Assembly: GCA_930367205.1 (NCBI GenBank)
Contig: OV884015.1
Location: forward strand, 77,205,341-77,269,340
Source of the DNA: Acanthosoma haemorrhoidale
Lineage: Eukaryota; Arthropoda; Insecta; Hemiptera; Acanthosomatidae
Direction: 5' to 3'
Length of the DNA: 64,000 bases
In this document: positions 22,491-31,375 of the stretch, piece by piece
Layout of the letters: each line of letters opens with the position of its first letter
Position numbering within the stretch: the first letter of the stretch is position 1
The notes under the pieces: generated by a model
What the model was told of the DNA's origin: nothing
The model's input: only the letters and a program-made list of their open reading frames with translations
Database searches by the model: none
Made by a program: the position numbers and the translations under genes

Positions 22491-24272
22491 GTGAGTCTAT
22501 TGGTATCAACCATGATCCAATATGGAATTTTACATTACACAACCTCCAAAGCGAGGGTGTCATTAATTAATTAGTATTTAAAAAATCTACAATTTTGAGT
22601 GTTATTTCAAATAAAATCCCGAATTCGAAATTAACAGTAACTACGTAATTATTTTTTTCAAACAATATTAACCGAATTACTAAAAATATTGTAACGAAAT
22701 AACCTTGCATTTAAAATTATTTAATTTCTAGTTGGATAGCAATGTGTTTCTCCTAGAATTTTTTTATATATCTTGGGAATAGACCAATTCGTTATGTAAT
22801 GGTAGGAAAACATGGACATTGAAGAAAATGATTTTAAATATTATATCATTCATAGTCATGACGATGCCTCAATAGCCGAAACGTTGACTGATGTAAACAT
22901 AAAAATAAATAATTGGAGAGACTTTTTGGGAAAGTTTGTTTTAGTCATTAGGTTTCCCGTACCACTTTAATTTAACCAGCGTATTTTGAACGTTAAATAC
23001 CTTGCATGATAGCTCCATTTAATACTCCAATAAAATTTCCATGAAAAATAATGAAGGGTCGTTAACAAATTAATAAATTAAATTTTTCTACTGTGTTGAG
23101 TGGAATAATAAATCATAGATCTCGAGGTCCTAATAACTTTGTTATATCCGTTAGGCTTTAAGTTGACGTGGGTTAAGTAATAATTATCAAGTCATTAAAA
23201 CTGTGATCATTGCGATGTCTGTAAGTTTTTTGTAACGACAGTTTTATAAATAAGGAAGATAGTTTGGAAGATTTAGTTGATACCATGGAGATGCTAAAAC
23301 ATAATATAATTATTCACTTTCATATACATGTTCTTGGCTTCTTCTCCAGTGTTCATTTTTTCCTCCGTTACAGGGGACTTCTTCATAACGAGTCCTGCTG
23401 GACTAATATACTGAAAAAATTTCTAACAATTTAAAAGTAATTATTTTCCTGTCATATCATCTAGGGTATTAAATTATAGATCTCGCAGTATTAATGAATA
23501 TATGTGTTATGTCTTAATGACTTTTTGGAATATAATAACAAAATGTTATTAAAAGTGTAAATAATATAACTTTTCCCTATCGTATTTATGTAATATAACT
23601 CAGGTAGTTTCTCTTGATATATTTCTTCTAATGACACCATTAGTTCGTACATTTAATGCATTTAACCGGAAAAACACATAAAAAAAGATCTTTTAAACTA
23701 TGGAAAATTGCTTGATCTCTGAATCAACATCTAGACCCCCCTCCAATCTAAAGGGTTATTTACGACAGGTGATGCTTCTATTCCATAAATATTTACTAAA
23801 AATTACATAAATTGACTGTCCCCGTAACCAAAGCATGACTTCTAACTGCGGAAATCAGGGCACAATCCCCTTCTTGACCAATTTTTTTCCAGGATTTTTT
23901 TCTTTGGAATTGGTCGGGATTGTCTCAGACTCGTAAGGATTAATGAGGAGCTGCTTTCATAAAGCAGCAGTGAATCCGATTAAGAAATCGACCTCGGTAA
24001 AAAATCGGTTGAGAGGTAATGCTCCTAGTGCTGACGACACGACCTCCTTCGCGTCACCTACCAACTATCGCGACAAACAACTTATAGTAATTTTACAGTT
24101 GTGTCAGCAATATGAAGATATCACGACAAGATTATTTTCACACATGCACCACGTTAACGGCCTTTTTAATTAAACATTAGAACTGAAGTAACTTTTAAAC
24201 AGGTGCAAAGGATTGCACTATGTGGATATAATGAGTAAGTTTTTTTTTTATGCCAATATTATTTGACAACAG
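22491..24272. other. AT-rich DNA, no gene seen
   Basis: A 76-codon frame at 23943-24173 has no recognisable feature. No repeats found. Confidence 0.5.
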
Positions 24273-24521
24273 TTACACATCAGATGGGCGCTTCTGTCCA
24301 CTAGATATTGTCTTCATTTTTTTGCGAACCCAAGTACCGCCTTGAACTTTACGCGGCTCCCTTAAGAAGAAGAATTTTAGACCAGCTCTGAAATATCGAA
24401 AGTTGGAAATAAAATCAACTTTTCCTTCATGTTTGCTCAAGCAAGATATTTTTCCAGGGCCAGTGAATTGGGCACCTCCATGTGAGATGATCCTCCCGTG
24501 GAAAATATGTCGACACCACAA
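24273..24521 (-). other. Unidentified coding-like ORF
   Basis: An 82-codon minus-strand frame with a basic C-terminus (VRKKMKTISSGQKRP) and motifs such as GGAQFTGPGKISC. Composition is more protein-like than most chance frames here, but no family is recognised. It could be an exon or an old transposon fragment. Confidence 0.2.
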
Positions 24522-24525
24522 TCCG

Positions 24526-24725
24526 GTATTATCCGACTGTCACCTGCAGAGGAGATAGCCGGGATATAATTGCGACGGCCTCTGCCCAAGCAGATAATGC
24601 CTCGCCAACATTTATCAAATAAGTGCCCTCCCTCCCCACTCTTTGTCTTGCAATACAGCCCACCCTCCTGGACGCTCCATCTCAGGATAAACCTTTATGA
24701 ATCATCCACGTTGGGTAAAGAAAGC
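24526..24725. other. Balanced-composition island, possible enhancer
   Basis: A GC-richer block with cores such as CAGATAATG and ACATTTATCAAATAA and a pyrimidine-rich strand. No frame. This is inference only. Confidence 0.25.
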
Positions 24726-24980
24726 CGTAATAATAATAGAGTGTGAGAATACTCAAAGTAAAATATTGTGTTTAGTTAAAAAAGTAATTTACCTAGTCAC
24801 AACTACAAATTTTAATCTCCAACCTTACGACTAAGAGGATGATGAAGGAGATGGAGATCAAGTGATAAGTGGACTGCAGGTATATTAAAAAACAAAATAA
24901 AAACAATTAACAATGACTTTCTAGATAAGACAATGGTTTAAGAGACTGAACTATCATTAAATCATGAAAAGAAAATGTAA

Positions 24981-26129
24981 TTTTTTTCCCAGCTCTCAAA
25001 TTTTTAAGATTATAGATAAGGGGAAAATAAAGGAATTTATTTGGGGTGAGCGGATCCTTTTACTAGAAGTACCTGTTTGAAGGTGGAGTGAGGGATTAAG
25101 GAGTGTGGGAAGCCTTGGTAGAGGAGGAAATGTTGTGGTGTAGTGGTGAGAGTCCACTGAAGGCTGAGCCTTGAGTCTCTCTCGGCATGTCGTGCCAGCT
25201 CATTTAGTTGGATAGCAGTGATGGGTGCCCGTCAGAGGCTTGTTGTTGGTGGGCCAAGCGCCGTGATGTCCACCATTTGGTCTGCTTTCCCAGATCTAGA
25301 GAGTTGCCATCTTGCCGGTAGTGGTGGGGGTGTCAGGTCTTGGAATAAGGGGTTTTGGCATATTCGAGTCGAAGAACTTGATGTGTCTTCTTCTGATGGC
25401 TTTGGTGATGGTGGGGACCTCGAACTTTTCGTGGATGTCGGGAGCCTTCATTTCACGAAAAGGGGTTTGCCATAGTGCCGTATGCAGGATGTTGTTCTGG
25501 AAGATCTGGATCCTTTCGTCGGAAGTCTAGTTATGGTTCGTTCAGGAAATTCGTGCTCGTTCAGGCGTCTACAGAGTCGAATGCTTTCGAGCAATCAAGG
25601 GAGATCATCGCAGTGACTCTGTTGTTTCACATGTTCGTTGTAACGTGCTGTTGTAGTTTCACTAGATTGCAGTCCGACTGAGTCCTTTACTGAAGCCGGT
25701 CTGTTGAGCTGGGATAATTTCTTAAGGTCACAGTTTCTGGTGAGATGGTTGTAGAGAATCCTCTCGTAGATCTTTGACAATTGGGTCAGCAGACTGATGG
25801 GCCTGTAGTGAGCTGGCTCATATCCACTCTTGGCCGGCTTCAGGAGTGGGACGACAACGGCGTGCTTCCACGTCTGGGGAAAATGGTCTAGTCTCAGAGA
25901 AGAGTTGACGATGTTCACTATGTCAGATATCCCCTTCCGCGGGAGTTGCTACAGAAGGATGTTTTGGGTAACATCGTCCCCTGGTGCGACGAATAATTGC
26001 TGTAACCGTGTGGTGAGAGGTATGTATAGTGGTGAGGGTGGGGGTCGGCCGGTTGGGTACTGTGATTGGCTTGCTGTCACTATCCCCTCTCAAGTGGTTG
26101 GCTAGTATGTCTGCCTGCTGCAAAAAAAA
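24981..26129 (-). mobile_element. Internally deleted LINE copy C1
   Basis: Minus-strand LINE. From its 5' side it shows the linker ADILANHL, then the RT fingers region (TWKHAVVVPLLKP, HYRPISLLTQLSK at 25918-25595), then RT motif A, LDCSKAFDSV, at about 25612-25568. Very soon after comes the C-terminal part, QNNILHTALW and RRRHIKFFDS around 25530-25365. The palm motifs B and C are missing, so several hundred codons are deleted. The 3' UTR ends with GAGAGCT and a short A-run (T-run on plus at 24981-24987). The tail is shared with the short elements at 39291-39496 and 59618-59807. Confidence 0.85.
25595..25918 (-). pseudogene. Reverse-transcriptase N-terminal fragment of LINE C1
   Basis: A 107-codon open piece of the RT domain with the conserved YRPISLL block typical of Jockey and related clades. 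It runs out of frame before motif A, which lies in another frame at about 25612-25568 (the catalytic Asp of LDCSKAFDSV is kept). The protein is interrupted and lacks motif C. Confidence 0.9.
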
Positions 26130-26170
26130 CAAAGCCGCTCCTTGAGGAACTCCAAAAGTCAGAGGAAATG
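26130..26170 (-). mobile_element. Displaced RT motif B fragment
   Basis: The minus strand reads PFPLTFGVPQGAAL, the GVPQG turn of a LINE reverse transcriptase. It lies upstream of the C1 linker, whereas in a normal ORF2 it would follow motif A. A T-rich CAG junction separates the two. It may be a second relic or a rearrangement. Confidence 0.55.
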
Positions 26171-26178
26171 GGCATATA

Positions 26179-26535
26179 AAGGGTGTCCCAGAATTAACGC
26201 AAGATTTGGTTTAAATAGAAAACACACTTTTTAGTATTTTTTTTGTTATTTTTTTATTGAATTATAAAGTAAATAGGATAGGGTTATTTATGGAATAACA
26301 CATCGGCTAAATGGCCTCCACGACTGTGCTGGCACATACGGACTTTTTTGTTGAAATTTTCCATGACTATTTGGCATAAACGTGGTTGAATTTCGTTGAT
26401 GCAGCGTTGAATTTCCTCTTTTAAAGCACGGGTGAATGTGGGCTGGTTGACATACAACTTTGAATTCAAATAACCCAATAAAAAGAAATCTAAAGGTGTT
26501 AAATCACACGATCTAGGGGGCCGATTCTGATCACT
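26179..26535 (-). mobile_element. 3' end of a mariner-type DNA transposon
   Basis: The outer end AAGGGTGTCCCAGAATTAAC next to a TA dinucleotide looks like a terminal inverted repeat of the IS630-Tc1-mariner group. The minus-strand transposase remnant reads RSCDLTPLDFFLLGY and continues to SRGGHLADVLFHK at 26284. The Asp in CDLTP is at the position of the third catalytic Asp of mariner-type enzymes. Everything upstream of about 26535, including the first two catalytic residues and the other terminal repeat, is missing, so the copy is dead. Confidence 0.75.
26284..26535 (-). pseudogene. Mariner-like transposase C-terminal fragment
   Basis: About 83 codons covering the last catalytic segment and the C-terminal tail, with VNQPTFTRALKEEIQR and INEIQPRLCQIVMENF as recognisable family features. 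The frame is intact in this piece but has no N-terminal DNA-binding domain. Confidence 0.8.
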
Positions 26536-26732
26536 AAAACAAGAGAGTTGGAACGACCTTCAATTGAGACGCTACGAGGTAAGTTTGTAGAGCCACGGCA
26601 ACCGTCGTCCGCGAGGGAGAGGTCTCTCCCAAGGAGGTGCTAGTTTTAGTGAGACGATGGCAGAGATTCCCGCTAGGAAGGTGTGGGGTCTGACAACGCC
26701 GGACTAAAACATAGCGATGTTAGGAGAGCTGT
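26536..26732. other. Short GC-richer spacer
   Basis: Lies between the mariner fragment and the foldback element. It contains AGGAGGTGCTAG and CpG-rich sequence, with no supported gene. Confidence 0.4.
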
Positions 26733-27056
26733 AGTCATTTGTTAGTTTTGTAGTTAGAACCCATTTGAACTAACTGTAAGTTGGGTTAAGGATGTTCAGT
26801 ACTCCACTGTATTAGAACCTTTCCAGTAACATGTGAGTCAATCAGTTCATGGTATCCTTCAAGCTTGGGAATATATACGAGCATATGCACGCAGATATAA
26901 ATATATCGCAGTAGGGTATACATACGCAATATATATCATATGTTCAACCCCCGAACTGGAGAATGTACCGTAAAATTATAAAGTAATGTTAAGGGACAAA
27001 GGTACAAAGGCCATAATGATGTACATTATACATTATTTTATTGAACACCTAAAAAA

Positions 27057-27310
27057 GTGATGGGGCTCACCTTATTTATTATAGACTTAAAACTAACTTA
27101 CATCTAACAATAAAAACTTAAACTAAATCTTAACCTAGTTTTCTCCGACAGACTGTTACCATCGATGCGGGACAGGTGGTGGGGTCATGTGAGATGAAGA
27201 ACGAGTTAAAAAACTTGATGTGTCTCCGGTGGATGAACTCACCCGGCGCGCTAAGCAACGGGTGAAGGTCGGCGTTCTTTCGCCTCTCGAGAGAGTCCCG
27301 TCCGCTGTTT
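27057..27310 (-). mobile_element. LINE copy B2 inside the foldback spacer
   Basis: Minus-strand fragment reading ERRKNADLHPLL and EFIHRRHIKFFNS, followed by the 3' UTR with hairpin 1 (27057-27071). Downstream sequence (ATAATGTACATCATTAT) matches the family E 3' UTR and stops where the left arm begins. It is truncated at both ends. Confidence 0.75.
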
Positions 27311-27619
27311 AGTCCCAACGTATATGTTCTTGTCTTGGACCGTATTTCTATCTCTTGAACAGAAGGCTTTTCCCTTTCGGTCCTTTGTGTTTGTGTATGC
27401 CTTTTCACACCTCGTTGCCAGTGGATTGCGCATACTATTTTGAGGTCACCCAACCTGCTGAGTCCCATATCCCTTCTTGCACTCACTTCCATGACAAGAA
27501 AAAAGGAGGGTTGTAACTGTCGAATCCTCCAACCCTTAAATGGCACTCCGCAACACATGACACCCTTGATTTACGTAAAGGAAATCGGCCCACGCCCATA
27601 AAAAGGGTCTATGACAGTC
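27311..27619 (-). other. Unidentified spacer sequence
   Basis: The frame that contains LINE B2 stays open through here on the minus strand (to 27558), with readings such as LSRLGDLKIVCAIHWQR. It is not recognised as LINE sequence and may be the original core of the foldback element. Confidence 0.3.
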
Positions 27620-27893
27620 GGCCTTTGTATCTCTGTCCCTTAAAATTACTTTATAATTTTACAGTACATTCTCCAGGTCGGGGGTTGAACATATGTGATA
27701 TATTGCGTATATATAACCTATTACGATATATCTGCGTGCATATACTCGTATATATTCCCAAGCATGAAGGATACCATGCACTTGACTCACATATGATCTC
27801 TCGAAAGGTTCTGATACAGTGGAGTGCTGAACATCCTCAACCCAACTTACAGTTAGTTCAAATGGGTCGTAACTACGAAACTAACAAATTACT

Positions 27894-28717
27894 ATCATGT
27901 ACAGTGGATAGTTCTTTGAGAGTGCCTGATTAAAACACCTGCACAAAATTTCTCAACGATTACATAAGTCTTAAATATGCATTTTGGCACAAATTTACTC
28001 TTCAACCTTCCTTGTACCTTCCTTGTAGAACACATCCTAAAATGCCAACAACTACTTAGGTGCTAGGTCCCGTTAGATCTTAGAGACACTATCACAGGAT
28101 TTGTGGTTTAACCTCGATCGCTTTTTATGTGCAAACCTCCAATTCCTAATTGTGGAACAACTCAACCGTTCTGAATACCAGTAAAATGTCTTAAATAGTT
28201 TCTGGAAATCGGTTTCAATATCAGGGCTATCTATTAAATTTTGTCTAACGAGACCGCCACTCAGAGTAACCCTGAGAGTTCAGGGCCCAAAACAGAGTTA
28301 ATGAATCCCTGATATGTGAATCCACCAGTACCGTAGGGCTTAGCTTTAAATCTGCACAGGCATAGCCTAAGAACAATGATTGAACATCCTAACTTTTCTA
28401 ATTACTGTTTAGCCAGTATAGTTAGAAGAAAGCCTACCTCAGATCGATTTTGAATATTTATTTAGCTTGAAAAATGATATCTGAGACATATTATTATTTG
28501 GAATGGGATAGGTATCGCGTTAATTCTTTTTTGGTAGTTCATGTGGTATGAGACAGCTGATTTTCTCATTATAACTAATGAACATCCAACTTCAAATACA
28601 TAGCACCCATACAGTTGGTGAATAATAGCCCATATGCTGGTTATGTAATTGGTTCTAGTGCACGAGAGCCTTTGAGTACATGGTCTCTCTTCTCATCCCT
28701 TTCCTGTTTTAAAATTT
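27894..28717. other. No gene seen
   Basis: Nothing recognised on either strand. Confidence 0.5.
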
Positions 28718-29010
28718 TCATTGAATAGGAAAGCGAGTTGTGCATGAAACAGAGATATAAGGAGAAATTAACTCCACAAGAACTATTCTTGACAAATAAT
28801 GAAGTAGTTCAGAAGTAACAAAATCATAACCAGTAGATTGGCCTTTCGGCAGGCGCTTGATTTCATGAAGGACTTCTGAAGAACTGAAAGTTTTTTGAGG
28901 AATGGACAGTGGCATAGGAGAGACAAGAATTGAGTGACAAGAGGTGAGAGTAGGGTTTTAAAACTGAGGAGAGGTAGTGATCGAATAGTTTAGCTTTCAG
29001 CTCATCTGTT
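28718..29010 (-). mobile_element. LINE relic D (start of RT domain)
   Basis: The minus strand reads FSSSEVLHEIKRLPKGQSTG, then YDFVTSELLHYLS and VSCTTRFPIQ. This is the K-G-x-x-P/T-G-YD-xxTSELL region that opens the RT domain in Jockey-type ORF2. Upstream it shows LFDHYLSSVLKP, fitting the linker before RT. No palm motifs follow; the copy is broken on both sides. Confidence 0.75.
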
Positions 29011-29831
29011 ATGTTGTAGTCTGAATTTTGGGATACACGCAATGACCATTACACGGTCTTGTGTCGTAGTTTTCGTCATTCTCACCATAGTAGACCATCT
29101 TTGCCATTATTGAATAATAAATTATGATACATAAATTCCTACGTGTGGAAGTTTTTTTAGCTTTGATTTTTGTTTTTAGGGTGTTGTTTAATTGATTTTA
29201 AATCAGTTTATCGGTCAGTTGTCAGTACCGGTCGTATACTATAATTTTCTTGCCTTTCGTTTCTTCGTTCAGTTGTCAATTAAGAGAGGGGTATTGGGTA
29301 GGTAAGTATAAGTTTTTGTGATTCGAAGCCTGGATATTGAAGATTTTTGATGAAAGACCACTGCTTCTTCTAATTAACTTTTAATATAGAACGGGTAATG
29401 ATTGTTGGTCCGTCAAAGCTTCTGTATTTTGTGTTTTGTATTCCTTTATGAAAACCTGTGAAGTATTTGTTAAAAGAGTGATATCAATTTACCTTTGTGT
29501 ATCAGAAAGTCTAGATTATCGATCCGTCTTAGCTGTTCATTATCGTTCCAAAGTATACATTTTATGGATCCAAAAGTAAACCTATTACACCCCATATTTT
29601 CTTCTCTCTCAGCTATTAGAGATGGAATTCTCAATTACTTTTTAAAATTCGTGTACTATCGTTTGGATTGGTTAGACTATATTTGTAATATCTGCCATGA
29701 CATCATTTACAGGGGAAGGCTTACCTGTAAATTGAGTTTGATGATAGTACTGTGCCTGGATGCCCGGTACAAGCTGATGTAGTCCTCCGGGTGGCTGGTA
29801 CTAGTTCCTCAGATGTTACTACTAAATAAAT
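29011..29831. other. No gene seen
   Basis: A 95-codon frame at 29495-29782 lacks recognisable features. No repeats. Confidence 0.5.
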
Positions 29832-30716
29832 ATATATTTTATTGCTATAAAATTTGAATTTGCCTTACAATTCTTCATTCAACCGCTCATTCGTTATCAC
29901 ACATCATTTACAAGCAGCCCAGAGATCTCCCAAATCCGCATGGTTGTAACCTCCGTCACATGCGAAAGAGGAAACGGAGTCTCAGGAGGTCCCCTACGCG
30001 CCTCCATCAGTCGTGCCTCCTGATACGATACGAGGCTGATCAAGAGCGCGAGAGCCACAGACGTTCAGGACATGATTGGAGAAACTGGCCATCACCACTG
30101 TCACTGGCCAGCACTACCACTGTCAAGTCTCTATAGGAGGTCACGAGACCACTGCCACTTTAGTTTCCAAGGAGGATTATAGGGATGTGTGGTACTAGGA
30201 GTACCAGTCGCCAATGACTGTACTAGGGTGGTTAGATAGGTTTCGGTGGATCTTCATGAACTGGGAAGGGATGAGTTCAAGAATGTAGGGTATATTAAGA
30301 TCGTTATGAAGGGTTTTGTTGCTGGCATAGTAGGGAGCAATGACTTATTATAAGTCATTAGATAAGTTCTCAGGGATTTTGATTGAAAGGATTCGATACG
30401 CTTGATGTTCCTTTTTTGGTTTCCCCCATAGCTCTATTCCGTATGTCCAGATTGGCTTTAGTATAACTTTGTATATTAGTAATTTATTTTCTATTGAGAG
30501 ATAGGACGTCCTTTGAAGTAGTCTGTACAGTTGTCCAAAGCGTCTGTTTAGTTCTTGTCCTTTTAGCCACACCTTAGTGTGGGTTCCATGTGAGCCTTTT
30601 GTCGAGCTAGAAGCCTAAATACTGTATTGTCTTGGATACAAGAAGAGGGATGGAATTAGAAAAAACTAGTGGACATGAGGCAGAGGGTAAAGGTAATGTG
30701 GGCACATGAGACGCTT
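29832..30716 (-). mobile_element. 5'-truncated copy 2 of the 31-kb Jockey element
   Basis: Minus-strand copy covering the part of ORF2 from about residue 710 (antisense of the region 31887-31935 of the full element) to the 3' UTR. It includes QELNRRFGQLYRLLQRTS and WTYGIELWG (30348-30572). It retains the 3'-UTR block missing from the full element, in diverged form. Several frameshifts and small duplications show age. It lies only about 480 bp from the intact copy, in the same orientation. Confidence 0.85.
30348..30572 (-). pseudogene. ORF2 C-terminal remnant (Jockey copy 2)
   Basis: A 74-codon piece matching residues 760-806 of the intact ORF2, then shifted into another frame. The apparent start codon is GTG and not a real start. 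Confidence 0.8.
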
Positions 30717-31189
30717 CTCTAATAGATGTGTAGACTGTGGTTTGGTGTCCAAGATGGCTGTTCTTCAGCAGTCAGGAAAGCTACTTAATCTGTTGTGGAG
30801 GCTGACGGGTTGATCCCTTTTCGTACATGGCTTACGATGGTAATTCCTAGGCGTCTTTTAAAGGTTCTGGTAGACCAGGCACCCCTTGTAGTTAGCAGTA
30901 ATGATAAATAAGATAAATAATAACTGAGAAAATATTTTAAGCCTAAAACACTGAAGATATTCCAAAATAAATAACACCGAAATTTAGGTATCGTATACCA
31001 CCGTATAAAATCAAGAAGAGCAAAAGTGGGTTGCAAGTTTAGTGGCTTTTCTTCTCTCGTCTATCTTTATTTTCCATTTTCACTTGTTAATTTCCTTTTT
31101 CTATAGAAAATGTTATAGATGTATTCCTCCATAAATACCTAGACCGTTATTTATATTATTTTTATATTAATAATATGCTACATTATGTT
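30717..31189. other. Flanking DNA of the intact Jockey element
   Basis: An 83-codon minus-strand frame at 30785-31036 ends in KRRLGITIVSHVRKG, which could be a decayed LINE ORF, but I cannot place it. Confidence 0.4.
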
Positions 31190-31200
31190 TTCATTAATTT
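31190..31200. repeat. 11-bp TSD of the intact Jockey element, left
   Basis: TTCATTAATTT, identical to 35293-35303. The last three T bases could also belong to the poly-A tail on the minus strand, so the certain part is eight bases. Confidence 0.8.
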
Positions 31201-31375
31201 TTTTTTTATATATAATTCCTTTATTGTGCTAAAATTACAATCTGCCTTGCTAGGCAATAAGTAATTAAGATATACGATCATTCATACCATATTTACATTT
31301 CATCATTCACTCGCTCATTCATTCAGGACATGATTGGAGAAACTGGCCATTGCCAGGACTCCCACTGTCACTTGA

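Larger units (their letters stand above)
26733..27893. mobile_element. Foldback-type element with arms of about 275-280 bp
   Basis: The left arm 26733-27012 and right arm 27620-27893 are reverse complements at high identity over almost their full length, with a 607-bp spacer. The arms share, for example, CGGGGGTTGAACATATG and CTTTATAATTTTAC. Long inverted arms with an unrelated spacer suggest a foldback or long-TIR DNA element, or two inverted copies of one repeat. No transposase frame and no certain TSD were found. The spacer holds a LINE 3' end. Confidence 0.75.

Noticed and set aside
25218..26105. Plus-strand frames of 68-91 codons
   Set aside because: Antisense to the decayed LINE C1.
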